Virus record (IMG/VR): IMGVR_UViG_3300017990_000023
Location: 1 to 47,829 of that record
Direction: 5' to 3' (one strand)
Source of the DNA: a virus
DNA length: 47,829 bases
The notes under the pieces were generated by a model. The model worked only from the letters and a program-made list of their open reading frames with translations. It searched no databases and had not been told where the DNA came from. How positions within the stretch are numbered: position 1 is the stretch's first letter; the number at the start of each line of letters is the position of its first letter. Positions 6,610 through 15,394 of this stretch are shown in pieces. Made by a program: the position numbers and the translations under genes.

Positions 6610-8748
6610 ATGCGTATCAAGCATGTGCATTTAGTTCGGTTCGGCCCGTTCGAGGACTATGAAGTCTCGTTCGAGCACGGACTGGTGGGAATCCTCGGCG
6701 CCAACGGCTCCGGCAAGACCACCCTCGTCAACAGTATCTTCGCCACGTTGACAAACGACTTCAGCCGCTTCGACGGCGTGAAGTCCGATCGGATCTGGGA
6801 TCTCGCAGGCGATGACGACGAGTCTTACAGCGAGGTCGAGGCTGAGCACGAGGGCGTGGACTTTCGCATTCGCCGCAGCCTGCGGCCCAACAAGTCGACG
6901 CTCTGGATCGGGGACTCCAAGCCGATCACCAAGGCGGGAGAGATCGACCGCCGCCTGCGAGAGCAGCTTGGCGTCGATATGAAGTTGATCGACGACTACG
7001 TGTTCGTCGACCAGTGGAAGATGTTCGAGTTCCTCGACCAGACCCCCGCCAAACGGGCCGAGGCGTTCAAACACCTGTGTCGGACCCAGCAGGCTGACAC
7101 GATCCACAGCGTCCTCAGTGCTGTCGCCAGCGAGCACGCCCTGGCGGAAGAGGTTATCGACAACTCCGATGAGCTTACGACCCAGATCGGCGAGGCAGAG
7201 GCGGAGCTGAAAGCCCTCGCGGATAAAACTACTGAGCTTAAAGGTATGTGCCTCAACGTGAAGAGCCAGGTCAGCGCCCAGCGCATCCTCGACAAGCGTA
7301 AGCGGTACGAGGAGGCCGAGGACGACATCGTGCAGATCAACCCGAGGATCAAGGATCTGTTACGGGACGCGAAGGAGGCCAGGGCCAACCACAAGACTGC
7401 CGAGCAGCAGGTTGCCATCTGGACGAAGAAGAAGCACAAGAACAAGCCGTTCAACGATCGGGCGGTCAAGGCTCTCGAAGCCTGGGAAGCGTTCGAGAAG
7501 AAGAAGCGGCGGAAGGACTTCCTGGAGCGGGAGATCGCCAACATCGAGAGCGACATGGAGGATCTTGGCGATGGCCCCGAGAAGCCCGAGGACTTCGACC
7601 GCTTTGAAGAGCTACAGGATGAGCTGTCTGACGCCCGCATGATGCAGCGTACTGCTCATCAGGTGGCTGGCCTGCGAGAGGTGCTGGACAACGAGGACGA
7701 GGATGCCCTGTGTCCGACGTGCCACCAAGTGATCGACGAGGACCATGTCACCCCGTACGAGGAGATGATCCCTGAGCACGATAAGAACGTGTCGGAGATC
7801 AAAGCCAGGATCGGGGCAATCAAGGACTACAAGCAGGCCGTTAGAGTCCTGGAGAAGAAGTCGGCTGCACTCACGGCCAACCTCGACGCTCGTCAGGAGG
7901 AGCTTGACCAGATGGAGGAGGACGACACTCCGGAGTTCGACAGGGACGAGGCCGAGCGGATCGTGGCCGATTACGAAGATCTCCTGGATCGCGTCGAAAA
8001 GAAGGAGCAGCACCTCAAGAAGGCCGATCGTGCTCTGTCCGACTTGAAGATCCGTATCGAGGAGATGGAGAACCAGGCTGCCCGCATCAACCAGAAGTTG
8101 AAGGACAACGAGGTCAAGCAGGAGCTATTCGAGCGGGCTAACGAGCGGCTGGTCGAGCACCGCGCTGCGGAGATGGAGATCAACCGCATCGAAGGCCAGG
8201 CCGAGGAGATCCAAGAGACTCTCGACGAGCGTAAGGCCGAGCTGAAGAAGCTCAAGGCGATACTCAAGAAGCGGAGGAAGCTCCTAAAGGCCGTCAAGGT
8301 CATGGAGAGCACCCGCGACGTATTCCACTGGAGTCAGTTGCCCAACGTCGTAGCTCAGGGCAACCTGGTTCAGATGGAAGACGGCATCAACGAGGTACTG
8401 CATTGGTTCGACGATCCGTTCTGGGTCGAGGCCGACGAGAACCTCGGGTTCCAAGCCCACCTTCCTGGTCATCCCCCGCGCCGCGCCGAAGGACTCAGCG
8501 GCGGACAGAAGGTGGTGTTTGCCATCGGCATGAGGTATGCCGTGTCGGATCTCTTTGGCGCCGACATCGGATGCCTGTTCCTCGACGAGCCGACTGCGGC
8601 TCTGGACGACGAGAAGCTCGACGCTTTCGTCGACGTGTTGCTGCGTCTTGCCGCAGAGGTGAGGGGCAAGAGACAGCTATGCGTGGTGACACACGCTCCA
8701 GAGCTGAAGAAGGCGTTCGATCAAGTGATCGAGGTGACACGATGCTGA
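6610..8748 (+). CDS. SbcC/Rad50/gp46-like ATPase, 712 aa
   Basis: A SMC-like ATPase that pairs with the SbcD-like nuclease. The N-terminus carries Walker A (GANGSGKTT, about residues 28-36). Long coiled coils flank a zinc hook CPTC at about residues 367-370. The C-terminal lobe holds the ABC signature LSGGQ and Walker B FLDEPTAALDD. At 712 residues it is close to the phage gp46 class and shorter than cellular SbcC. The start at 6610 follows AGGAGAGAT; an upstream in-frame ATG at 6571 lies inside the methyltransferase. Its last bases overlap the next gene by 7. Confidence 0.93.
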   Translation: MRIKHVHLVRFGPFEDYEVSFEHGLVGILGANGSGKTTLVNSIFATLTNDFSRFDGVKSDRIWDLAGDDDESYSEVEAEHEGVDFRIRRSLRPNKSTLWIGDSKPITKAGEIDRRLREQLGVDMKLIDDYVFVDQWKMFEFLDQTPAKRAEAFKHLCRTQQADTIHSVLSAVASEHALAEEVIDNSDELTTQIGEAEAELKALADKTTELKGMCLNVKSQVSAQRILDKRKRYEEAEDDIVQINPRIKDLLRDAKEARANHKTAEQQVAIWTKKKHKNKPFNDRAVKALEAWEAFEKKKRRKDFLEREIANIESDMEDLGDGPEKPEDFDRFEELQDELSDARMMQRTAHQVAGLREVLDNEDEDALCPTCHQVIDEDHVTPYEEMIPEHDKNVSEIKARIGAIKDYKQAVRVLEKKSAALTANLDARQEELDQMEEDDTPEFDRDEAERIVADYEDLLDRVEKKEQHLKKADRALSDLKIRIEEMENQAARINQKLKDNEVKQELFERANERLVEHRAAEMEINRIEGQAEEIQETLDERKAELKKLKAILKKRRKLLKAVKVMESTRDVFHWSQLPNVVAQGNLVQMEDGINEVLHWFDDPFWVEADENLGFQAHLPGHPPRRAEGLSGGQKVVFAIGMRYAVSDLFGADIGCLFLDEPTAALDDEKLDAFVDVLLRLAAEVRGKRQLCVVTHAPELKKAFDQVIEVTRC

Positions 8749-9659
8749 TGGATGACGTCCTCCGGCTGCATACTGATGGTGACGGTAACGTCTGGGCTGG
8801 CTGTAACGGCTACCTGGCGATCGACACGCAGTTGCAGCCGGAGGTGTTTGTGCGTGAGGGAATGTTCCAACACGCTTCCAAGGTACGAGTGATCGGCTGC
8901 CGGCAGAATGCTGACTTGATCGTCAAGGCGTTCGCCCAGCAGCACGGCGATTATGCGATCCACCAGGAAGTCCGGATTGTGAGCCCTGCGATCTGTCTAT
9001 CTCAGCACAGGCTCAACGACCCGGAATTTGTCCTCCAGCGTCTCTGGCAGCCCGGCCTCAACGCCATGACGCCGTGGAGCTGGCATCCTATGGAAAATGG
9101 GGATTATACGGCCTATCTTTTGGCCTCAACTATGCAGAAAGAAGGGGACGAACCAGGGGATATTTTCCTCCGTACCTTCCAGTATCATCCTGCCTGGGCG
9201 GCCTGTTCCTTCGTTCCCACCAGCGATATGTGGGAAGCTGGAAAACTCGCTGTAGAAATCGTCGATCCGAGGTGGTATAATCACCCGGAGCGGCCCCAAA
9301 GGTCCTCGAAGCTTATGTCGTACTTGGGTCTCAATCCAGCCAACTGCAACGCAGTGTGGGATGGACCCGCTGTCGGCATCAAGCAGGCCAGGGCGAGGCT
9401 CGTAGCCGACGCTTGGTTCGGGAACTACCAGGGTCACAACATAGATGAGCCCTCAAACTTCTTGTGGAGAATCTTCCGGCATCACGGTGAAAATGGCAAG
9501 GGACTGCTCCTCGCAAGTAAGGCGTTCGTCCAGTTCGTCAAGTTGGTCTGGTTGCAGTACCTTCTACCCAGCCGTCATATCTTCGATCCCGAGGTTTTCT
9601 TCAAACACGAGTACGAGGTAGAAGCGTTCAAATCGCACCTACAGCACTTAGCTGACTAA
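8742..9659 (+). CDS. Hypothetical protein, 305 aa
   Basis: The start at ATG 8742 overlaps the SbcC stop; the longer upstream frame is a shadow of SbcC. The protein is rich in aromatic residues, His and Pro (for example TPWSWHPMENGDYTAY and DPRWYNHPERPQRS), with no membrane segment or recognisable catalytic motif. It lies between SbcC and the UvsW-like helicase, so a role in DNA metabolism is possible by position only. Confidence 0.6.
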   Translation: MLMDDVLRLHTDGDGNVWAGCNGYLAIDTQLQPEVFVREGMFQHASKVRVIGCRQNADLIVKAFAQQHGDYAIHQEVRIVSPAICLSQHRLNDPEFVLQRLWQPGLNAMTPWSWHPMENGDYTAYLLASTMQKEGDEPGDIFLRTFQYHPAWAACSFVPTSDMWEAGKLAVEIVDPRWYNHPERPQRSSKLMSYLGLNPANCNAVWDGPAVGIKQARARLVADAWFGNYQGHNIDEPSNFLWRIFRHHGENGKGLLLASKAFVQFVKLVWLQYLLPSRHIFDPEVFFKHEYEVEAFKSHLQHLAD

Positions 9660-9676
9660 CACGCGGATGGGAAGCC

Positions 9677-10207
9677 ATGCGTGAACTAACCGTAAGGATA
9701 CGCTTCACCGAACATTCATTGGGTAACCGTAAGCTGAACGACAACACCGGTCGTTTCGCGTTCAGCAGGAGCCCCAGTGGGAACATCATCTTCCTCGCCT
9801 CCTGGCATCACGCCAACATGCGGCTGGCTGCCCAGCTCATCGGCAAGCACCAGGACGAGGTGGGTAAGATCCACTGGGACATAAACGTGGACGGGCAGCT
9901 TCGCGACGATAAGTGGCACCGGGTTTACTACAGAGCGCCGAGCAGCGGCAAGCGTAGGTACTCGTTGCACGAAGCGTTCTTCCCGGACCAGGTCATCGGT
10001 ATCAACTGCATTGTTCCTGAGCGGATCTCCGAGCAGGACCTATGGCGGCTGATGTCGAAGGCCGGGCAATACAAAGGTCTGTCGCCCTGGAAGCCAGGGG
10101 AGTTCGGATTCTATGAGGTCGAGTCGGTACGGCCCAGGGAACTGATCCTGGATGATGACGAGGCCGAAGAGGAGGATGAGTCAAAAGCCGACATAAGAAC
10201 AGCCTGA
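9677..10207 (+). CDS. Hypothetical protein, 176 aa
   Basis: The ATG at 9677 has GGATGGGAAG upstream. The N-terminal ~130 residues look like an alpha/beta fold rich in basic and aromatic residues (NIIFLASWHHANMRLA). Residues 115-150 (ISEQDLWRLMSKAGQYKGLS, then PWKPGEFGFYEVE) resemble a compact conserved tail. The C-terminus is acidic. No family is recognised. Its stop codon lies inside the left arm of the hairpin at 10201, which suggests it ends a transcription unit. Confidence 0.6.
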   Translation: MRELTVRIRFTEHSLGNRKLNDNTGRFAFSRSPSGNIIFLASWHHANMRLAAQLIGKHQDEVGKIHWDINVDGQLRDDKWHRVYYRAPSSGKRRYSLHEAFFPDQVIGINCIVPERISEQDLWRLMSKAGQYKGLSPWKPGEFGFYEVESVRPRELILDDDEAEEEDESKADIRTA

Positions 10208-10240
10208 TCGTCTGCGGTTGCCAGTTCGCGCGATCAGGCT
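10201..10240 (+). terminator. Hairpin with 10-bp perfect arms
   Basis: AGCCTGATCG at 10201-10210 pairs with CGATCAGGCT at 10231-10240 around a 20-base loop. The left arm contains the stop of the 9677 gene. No T-run follows. The rest of the gap to 10352 shows nothing else that I can assign. Confidence 0.5.
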
Positions 10241-10352
10241 GTGGTGAAGGTGGTTGATCCGTGTTGGTGTGCTCGCTGGGAGAACAGATGCAACCCACGA
10301 CATACACATCATACGGGTTTCCCACCGCTTTGGTCAAGAGAGAGCAATATCC

Positions 10353-11879
10353 ATGAGTGGGAAAATCCTACTGCTGAAAAACGGAAACCGGTTAGTCGTA
10401 AATCCAACTAACGAAAGGATATACGACATTCTCACGCCGGTTTTGACATTTGAAGAACAGGAATTTCTGAGGGGCTGGGAGCTACGTGAAGCGATCAATC
10501 ACGACCAGCCACGAGTCAGATTCACCTCCTGGGAGTGCTTCGGACTGGATCACAAGAAGCGGCTCGTCACGGCCTTCGGCTTCTGGCGGAAGATCTACGA
10601 CGCCCTCAAAGCCAACGGCTACAAGGTCCGCATGAAGGACACGGACCCGCACCCTGATCCCAGCGTCTACCAGCCCGAATATGAGCGACTGAAGATGTTC
10701 GGGGTCAAGCTGAAGCAGGATCAGCCCGAGTTCCTGGATGCCCTCTTCTCGAACCCATGCGGGCGATTTAGTTGTCCTCCAGGCTTCGGGAAGTCGTTTA
10801 TGATCTCCGTGGTCGGCCTGTTGTGCCCCAGGGCCAGGATCGACGTGGTCTCGAAGAACGTCGCCGTGATCCGCGATCGGATCTACCCCGAGCTATGTCA
10901 GATGCTACCTGACGTTGGAATCGTTGGCGGCGGGAAGCGACGGAAGGGCCGCAGGGTCATGTGCTACACGATTGACTCGGCCCACCACGCTGACGGCACC
11001 GCCGACATCATGTTCGGGGACGAGTGTCACCAGTTTGGGGCTGACCGGGCCGCGTATCGCTCTGGCCGCACCTGGGGCCGCTCCCGCAACTTCGGGTTAT
11101 CGGCGAGTCACGACATGCGGCTCGATGGCAAGGATCTCCGGGTCGAGGGCATCTTTGGACCGATCATCCACGAGGTTCCTTACCAGCAGTCCCAGGAAGC
11201 CGGCGTCGTGGCCCCGATCAGAGTCCTATGGACATCGTGCTCGATGGACTGGGACCCGTGCGAGGGTGAGATCGACAGCACGGAGAAGAAGCGGCATGGC
11301 ATCTGGCAGAACGACTACCGGAACGATCTGATCGCCACCGATGCCAGGCTGTACGACAAGGACACGCAGGTCTTGATCCCCTGCGAGACGATACGCCACG
11401 CGGTGCATCTGAAGGCCAGGCTGCCCGAGTTCCAGATGGTGTACCGCGAGGACGGCATGAAACCCCGAGATCGTAAGCGGTACATACTCGACAACCTCAT
11501 CAGCCGCAACGAGCCGAGCATGACGAGCGATCGGCGATCACAACTGACCAGTGCCTTCGAGCAGGGTAGGTTGAAGAAGGCTATCGTTACGACTGTGTGG
11601 AACGTCGGGGTCGACTTCCGGCAGCTCGGCGTGCTTCTCCGGGCAGACGGCGGTGGCAGCCCGATCAACAACACTCAGATACCAGGACGTCTATCGCGAA
11701 CATTCGACGGCAAGGAAGTCGGCATTCTGCACGACTATATGGACGAGTTCAATCGAGGGTTCCGTACCAAGGCACGACGCCGGGAGAAGGACTACGATGG
11801 TCACGGCTGGGAACAGCAGTTCCCGGACAAAGCGAGAAAGGGTAGCGTACGTGACCAGTTAGATCTGTTCGATCGTTAG
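10353..11879 (+). CDS. SF2 DNA/RNA helicase, UvsW-like, 508 aa
   Basis: Superfamily 2 motifs are present in order: Walker A-like PPGFGKS (about residues 142-148), DECH box in FGDECHQ (about 222), motif III GLSAS, and motif VI QIPGRLSR (about 441). The N-terminal ~120 residues precede the helicase core as in phage UvsW, which drives branch migration and restart of stalled forks. The start at ATG 10353 gives MSGKILLLKNGNRL; an in-frame ATG at 10254 is less likely, since its extension has no matching binding site and reads unlike protein. The motifs support a helicase firmly, the UvsW label less so. Confidence 0.85.
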   Translation: MSGKILLLKNGNRLVVNPTNERIYDILTPVLTFEEQEFLRGWELREAINHDQPRVRFTSWECFGLDHKKRLVTAFGFWRKIYDALKANGYKVRMKDTDPHPDPSVYQPEYERLKMFGVKLKQDQPEFLDALFSNPCGRFSCPPGFGKSFMISVVGLLCPRARIDVVSKNVAVIRDRIYPELCQMLPDVGIVGGGKRRKGRRVMCYTIDSAHHADGTADIMFGDECHQFGADRAAYRSGRTWGRSRNFGLSASHDMRLDGKDLRVEGIFGPIIHEVPYQQSQEAGVVAPIRVLWTSCSMDWDPCEGEIDSTEKKRHGIWQNDYRNDLIATDARLYDKDTQVLIPCETIRHAVHLKARLPEFQMVYREDGMKPRDRKRYILDNLISRNEPSMTSDRRSQLTSAFEQGRLKKAIVTTVWNVGVDFRQLGVLLRADGGGSPINNTQIPGRLSRTFDGKEVGILHDYMDEFNRGFRTKARRREKDYDGHGWEQQFPDKARKGSVRDQLDLFDR

Positions 11880-11886
11880 GAGTTAC

Positions 11887-12633
11887 ATGGCTAAAAGAAG
11901 AAGAATCGACCGACCTGGCTCCAAGCCCAAGCGGCGAAAGAAGCCCAAGCCTCGGGAGGAGCTGCTACAACCAATGGCAGACCTTCTCAAGGCAGCTTAC
12001 ACGTTCGAGCGTCAGCTATTCGACGGCGTGCGGACGGGTGAGAAGAGCAACTACAGGCCGGCTAAGAAATACGACGGCAAGGTTGACTACGACGGCGAGA
12101 CGCCCGTCCTGGTCAACAAGAACGCCTGGGTCGATACCGTGAAGGCTTTGCAAGCTGACGGCATCGACCCTGTGGACTATGTCCACAAGGTGTTCTTTAT
12201 GCTGTTGCACCGGCCCAACCCGGCAGCCTCGGCACCGACGCCTGCTCAACTGCTGAGCACCCAGTTCAGAAAGTTCTACAAGCAGGCCAAGACGATGGCC
12301 TTGGAAGAAATCAAGAAGAGGTTCGAGTCAGAGCGCAGGCTCGCCAAAACCCACGTAATGGCGAAGCAATCTGTCAACGAGCTGACCATGCAGGACGCCA
12401 CCGAGGAGGTCCTGCTGGATGAGGATATTGACCTATCTCCGCTTTTCCGATACTGTCTGGCACGCAGCATGAAGACCCCGGAATTTGCGGACCTGGCGAC
12501 CCGTTTCTTTTTGCAGAGGGCTGTGCTACAATATGTCCGCGCTTCGTCTGATTACGGCGAGGTGTACGGTGAGTGGATTCCTGATGACTTTAGGAGAAGC
12601 GCCAAAGTAGAGTACAATGACTTGATCTCGTGA
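11887..12633 (+). CDS. Hypothetical protein with basic N-terminus, 248 aa
   Basis: The first 25 residues are strongly basic (MAKRRRIDRPGSKPKRRKKP) and could bind nucleic acid. The remainder is mostly helical with an acidic patch (EEVLLDEDIDLSP). I recognise no domain. It sits between the UvsW-like and DnaB-like helicases, after a gap of 7 bases. That position suits a helicase loader or accessory factor, which is inference from location only. Confidence 0.6.
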   Translation: MAKRRRIDRPGSKPKRRKKPKPREELLQPMADLLKAAYTFERQLFDGVRTGEKSNYRPAKKYDGKVDYDGETPVLVNKNAWVDTVKALQADGIDPVDYVHKVFFMLLHRPNPAASAPTPAQLLSTQFRKFYKQAKTMALEEIKKRFESERRLAKTHVMAKQSVNELTMQDATEEVLLDEDIDLSPLFRYCLARSMKTPEFADLATRFFLQRAVLQYVRASSDYGEVYGEWIPDDFRRSAKVEYNDLIS

Positions 12634-12677
12634 CGGCTTGCCACCGTTGCTACAACCCGTGTTGGTGTGGAGGGAGT

Positions 12678-14327
12678 ATGAAAGCCACGACTCCTCGTAG
12701 GTCCGTTATCTCAAAACGGGACCTCGAACTTCTAATGGTGCTGTTGATTCGGCACCCCGAAGTGTTCGACGTTGCCAAGGATATGCTAAAGGCAACACAC
12801 TTCAACGAGCTGGACGCCGGCTATGCTTTGGTCTGGCAGATCCAGAAAGACTACTACCTGGAACACGAATCGTTTCCAGATCGCGAACTGATGATGACGC
12901 ATGTGGACTCCTACCTTGAGTCCGCCCCGGAGTACCTCACCGAGCCGGAGATCTCCGACCTGGAGGCGTTCATCGACCTGGCGTACGACTCCAGACAGTG
13001 GAAGAAGGCTCTGTCTGCGAAGGACAAGTCCGACTATGTCGGATGGGGAATCAAGACGCTCAAGCTCTTTATGAGTGAGCGCATCGCCTCAAGGCTCCAG
13101 CGAGAGATCAAGGGCTCTGGCCGCATTGTCGAGGACGTGCCCGACATGCTGCACAGGTATGCCGAGGAGGCCGAGGAAGCCGCCTCGATCGGAGCGCACG
13201 AGGTCTCGATCACCTTCCCTGAGGGCTGGGACGTACACGGCGGTCTCGACATACGACCGACCAACATCCAGTTCATCGACAACTTCCTCAACGGCGGGAT
13301 GGCAGTCGGCGAAGCGTACGGGCTCATGGGTCCCTATGCGTCCTGTAAGACCACGCTGGCCGTCAAGCTGGCCGTCGAGGCTGCGAGGCGTGCGGCTGCT
13401 GTCAAAGCCGACCCGGAGAGCGAGGGCCGGCACGGCTACTCCATCCTTGTCAGCTACGAGTCGAGGCTCACCAACGAGCTGCGGCATCGCATGCTGATGT
13501 ATGGGGCCAACATCCACCGTGAAAACCTGGAAGCGATGGGTGAGGCCGGATTCAGCAGCTTGTCGACCAAGGACACGCTGAGGCCGTACGAAAAGAAGAA
13601 GTACGCCAAGCAGCTCGCCGCTGGGAGGAAGGTCAAGGGCGAACGGGAGCGGGCCGACTCGCTCATGCCGTTGCTCAACAACCATCTGATCGTGATCGAC
13701 CTGACTGGCTTCGAGCCTGGGCATCGCGGTGCCGGCCACGGCTACCTGGAAGAGGTTAAGCTCCGGATCAAGCTGGAGCTGCGGGCAAGGCGTGTACCCG
13801 ATTCTGCTGTCGACGTCATCATTCTCGACTACGTCGGGGCCATGGCGAAGAACCACGTCAACGCCAACCAGATCGACCTCAACCAGCTACGCCACTACGT
13901 CGGTGGTGCCCCGCTGGCCTCGAAGAAGATCCTTGGCAACGCATTCGACTGCCCGATCTGGTTGATGCACCAGCTTGATGCCAAAGGTAATACACTCAAC
14001 CCGACAGCAGAGATGCACTCGGGACTGGCTGCCGAAGCGAAGAACTTCGCTGAGAACCTGGACTTCTGCCTGATCGTAGGCAACCAGGACAAGGCTGGCC
14101 GGTGCATAATGCAGTCCACCAAACACCGTCGAACAGGTCACGTCGACCGAGCTGTTCTACAGATCGACGGTGAGTTCAACAGGGTCAGGGATGTCTCACA
14201 CCTGTACGCTCCGCACGACGGCAAGATCGAGTCGATCGAGAATATCGAATCGGTTGCTGCCCAAGGCGACATCCATGAAGGTTATACGGAGCAGGACACA
14301 GCGGACACAGGAAGTATGCTTTACTAA
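12678..14327 (+). CDS. DnaB/gp41-like replicative helicase, 549 aa
   Basis: The N-terminal ~90 residues form a helical region like the DnaB N-domain (KRDLELLMVLLIRHPEVF onward). A RecA-type ATPase core follows. Walker A reads GPYASCKTT at about residue 216, with Cys where Gly normally precedes the Lys; Walker B is VIILDYVGA at about 380. ATG 12678 is favoured by the GGAGGGAGT just upstream; the GTG at 12630 would add a 16-residue Cys-rich leader. The stop overlaps the primase start (TAATG), so the helicase and primase are translationally coupled. This is the likely replicative helicase, since the other RecA-family gene (21950) looks like a recombinase. Confidence 0.82.
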   Translation: MKATTPRRSVISKRDLELLMVLLIRHPEVFDVAKDMLKATHFNELDAGYALVWQIQKDYYLEHESFPDRELMMTHVDSYLESAPEYLTEPEISDLEAFIDLAYDSRQWKKALSAKDKSDYVGWGIKTLKLFMSERIASRLQREIKGSGRIVEDVPDMLHRYAEEAEEAASIGAHEVSITFPEGWDVHGGLDIRPTNIQFIDNFLNGGMAVGEAYGLMGPYASCKTTLAVKLAVEAARRAAAVKADPESEGRHGYSILVSYESRLTNELRHRMLMYGANIHRENLEAMGEAGFSSLSTKDTLRPYEKKKYAKQLAAGRKVKGERERADSLMPLLNNHLIVIDLTGFEPGHRGAGHGYLEEVKLRIKLELRARRVPDSAVDVIILDYVGAMAKNHVNANQIDLNQLRHYVGGAPLASKKILGNAFDCPIWLMHQLDAKGNTLNPTAEMHSGLAAEAKNFAENLDFCLIVGNQDKAGRCIMQSTKHRRTGHVDRAVLQIDGEFNRVRDVSHLYAPHDGKIESIENIESVAAQGDIHEGYTEQDTADTGSMLY

Positions 14328-15394
14328 TGGAAGTTTTGAATCCATCGCTGTATACCCGGCTGCAACGCAAGTTCGGCACGGTTAAGATCGCCAACCAGGG
14401 AGAAGCCCAGGTAGGCATGTACCGGGACGAGTACGACTTCGTCGAAGGTAGGAAGGTCAGCAAGCTGCACCTCGTCCACCCGGGCGAGTATTACGTGGTG
14501 AACTGCCCGTTCTGCAACGACTCGAAGTACCGTCTCTATGTCAACCACATGTGGGGCGTGAGGGATGAAGAGGGCGCTACGAACCTCTGGCTTGCGATGT
14601 GTTTCAATGAAACCTTCTGCATGGCGGACTACCGCAACAGGGCAGCGCTGCTTGAAGACCTCACGGAACACCCCGACGACATAGCACGAGTTCGCATCCG
14701 TGAAGGCACCGAGGTCGACATCGACAAGATCGAGGTGGACTGGCCGGGGCCAATGACCCGCGTCGACGAGCTGCCGCGCGACCACATCGCCACGCAGTAC
14801 CTCATCGGTCGAGGCTTTGACCCGGATCGGATCGGCAAATTCTACAACGTGCATTTCTGCCACTCCAGCTTTCGTTGGATGGCAGTAGACAAACTCATCA
14901 TTCCAGTCTACGAGAACAAGGTACTCAAGGGCTGGCAAGCACGACCACCGAAGGAGATGAACTGGTCGCTGCCTGACTCTCCCCCGAAATACTACACCTG
15001 TCCCGGCACTCCCCGCCGGATGCTGGTCTACAACCTGGCCAATGCCAGCCAGTACAAGACGGGCGTGGTTGTCGAGGGCACGACAGATGTCTGGGGCTTC
15101 GGCCCGATGGCATGCTGCACCCTCGGGGATTCAATGACACACTTTCAGCGGAAGAAGATCTGCAAGGCGTTCGAGGATCAAACGCTGATCCTGCTGTACG
15201 ACCCAGAAGCGATGCAAAAGCCCAAGGTCAAGACGTTGATGCAAATACTCGACGACGACATGAAGGGCCGCTTCTGTGCGGTGACACTTCCAGAAGGACG
15301 AGACCCCGGCAACATGGAGAGATCGTTCTGCCGAGAGTACGTGCGGCAGGAGGCTCGAAAGAAAGGTATAAGGGTATCGTGGAAAAAGCGTTAA
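14327..15394 (+). CDS. Toprim-type DNA primase, 355 aa
   Basis: The N-terminus has a zinc-binding module with C60-x2-C63 (NCPFCND), H74, C92 and C98. A Toprim domain follows, with the acidic EG motif in VVVEGTTDVWGFG (about residue 249) and a second acidic motif in LLYDPEA (about 290). This architecture matches compact phage primases related to DnaG and T7 gp4. It overlaps the helicase by one base and the polymerase by 16, a tight helicase-primase-polymerase operon. Confidence 0.83.
   Translation: MEVLNPSLYTRLQRKFGTVKIANQGEAQVGMYRDEYDFVEGRKVSKLHLVHPGEYYVVNCPFCNDSKYRLYVNHMWGVRDEEGATNLWLAMCFNETFCMADYRNRAALLEDLTEHPDDIARVRIREGTEVDIDKIEVDWPGPMTRVDELPRDHIATQYLIGRGFDPDRIGKFYNVHFCHSSFRWMAVDKLIIPVYENKVLKGWQARPPKEMNWSLPDSPPKYYTCPGTPRRMLVYNLANASQYKTGVVVEGTTDVWGFGPMACCTLGDSMTHFQRKKICKAFEDQTLILLYDPEAMQKPKVKTLMQILDDDMKGRFCAVTLPEGRDPGNMERSFCREYVRQEARKKGIRVSWKKR

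Noticed and set aside
12630-12677. GTG 12630 as the helicase start with a Cys-rich leader
   Set aside because: The Cys pattern (ACHRCYNPCWCGG) looks like a zinc site, but ATG 12678 has a far stronger binding site and gives a normal DnaB N-domain. The leader is kept only as an alternative.
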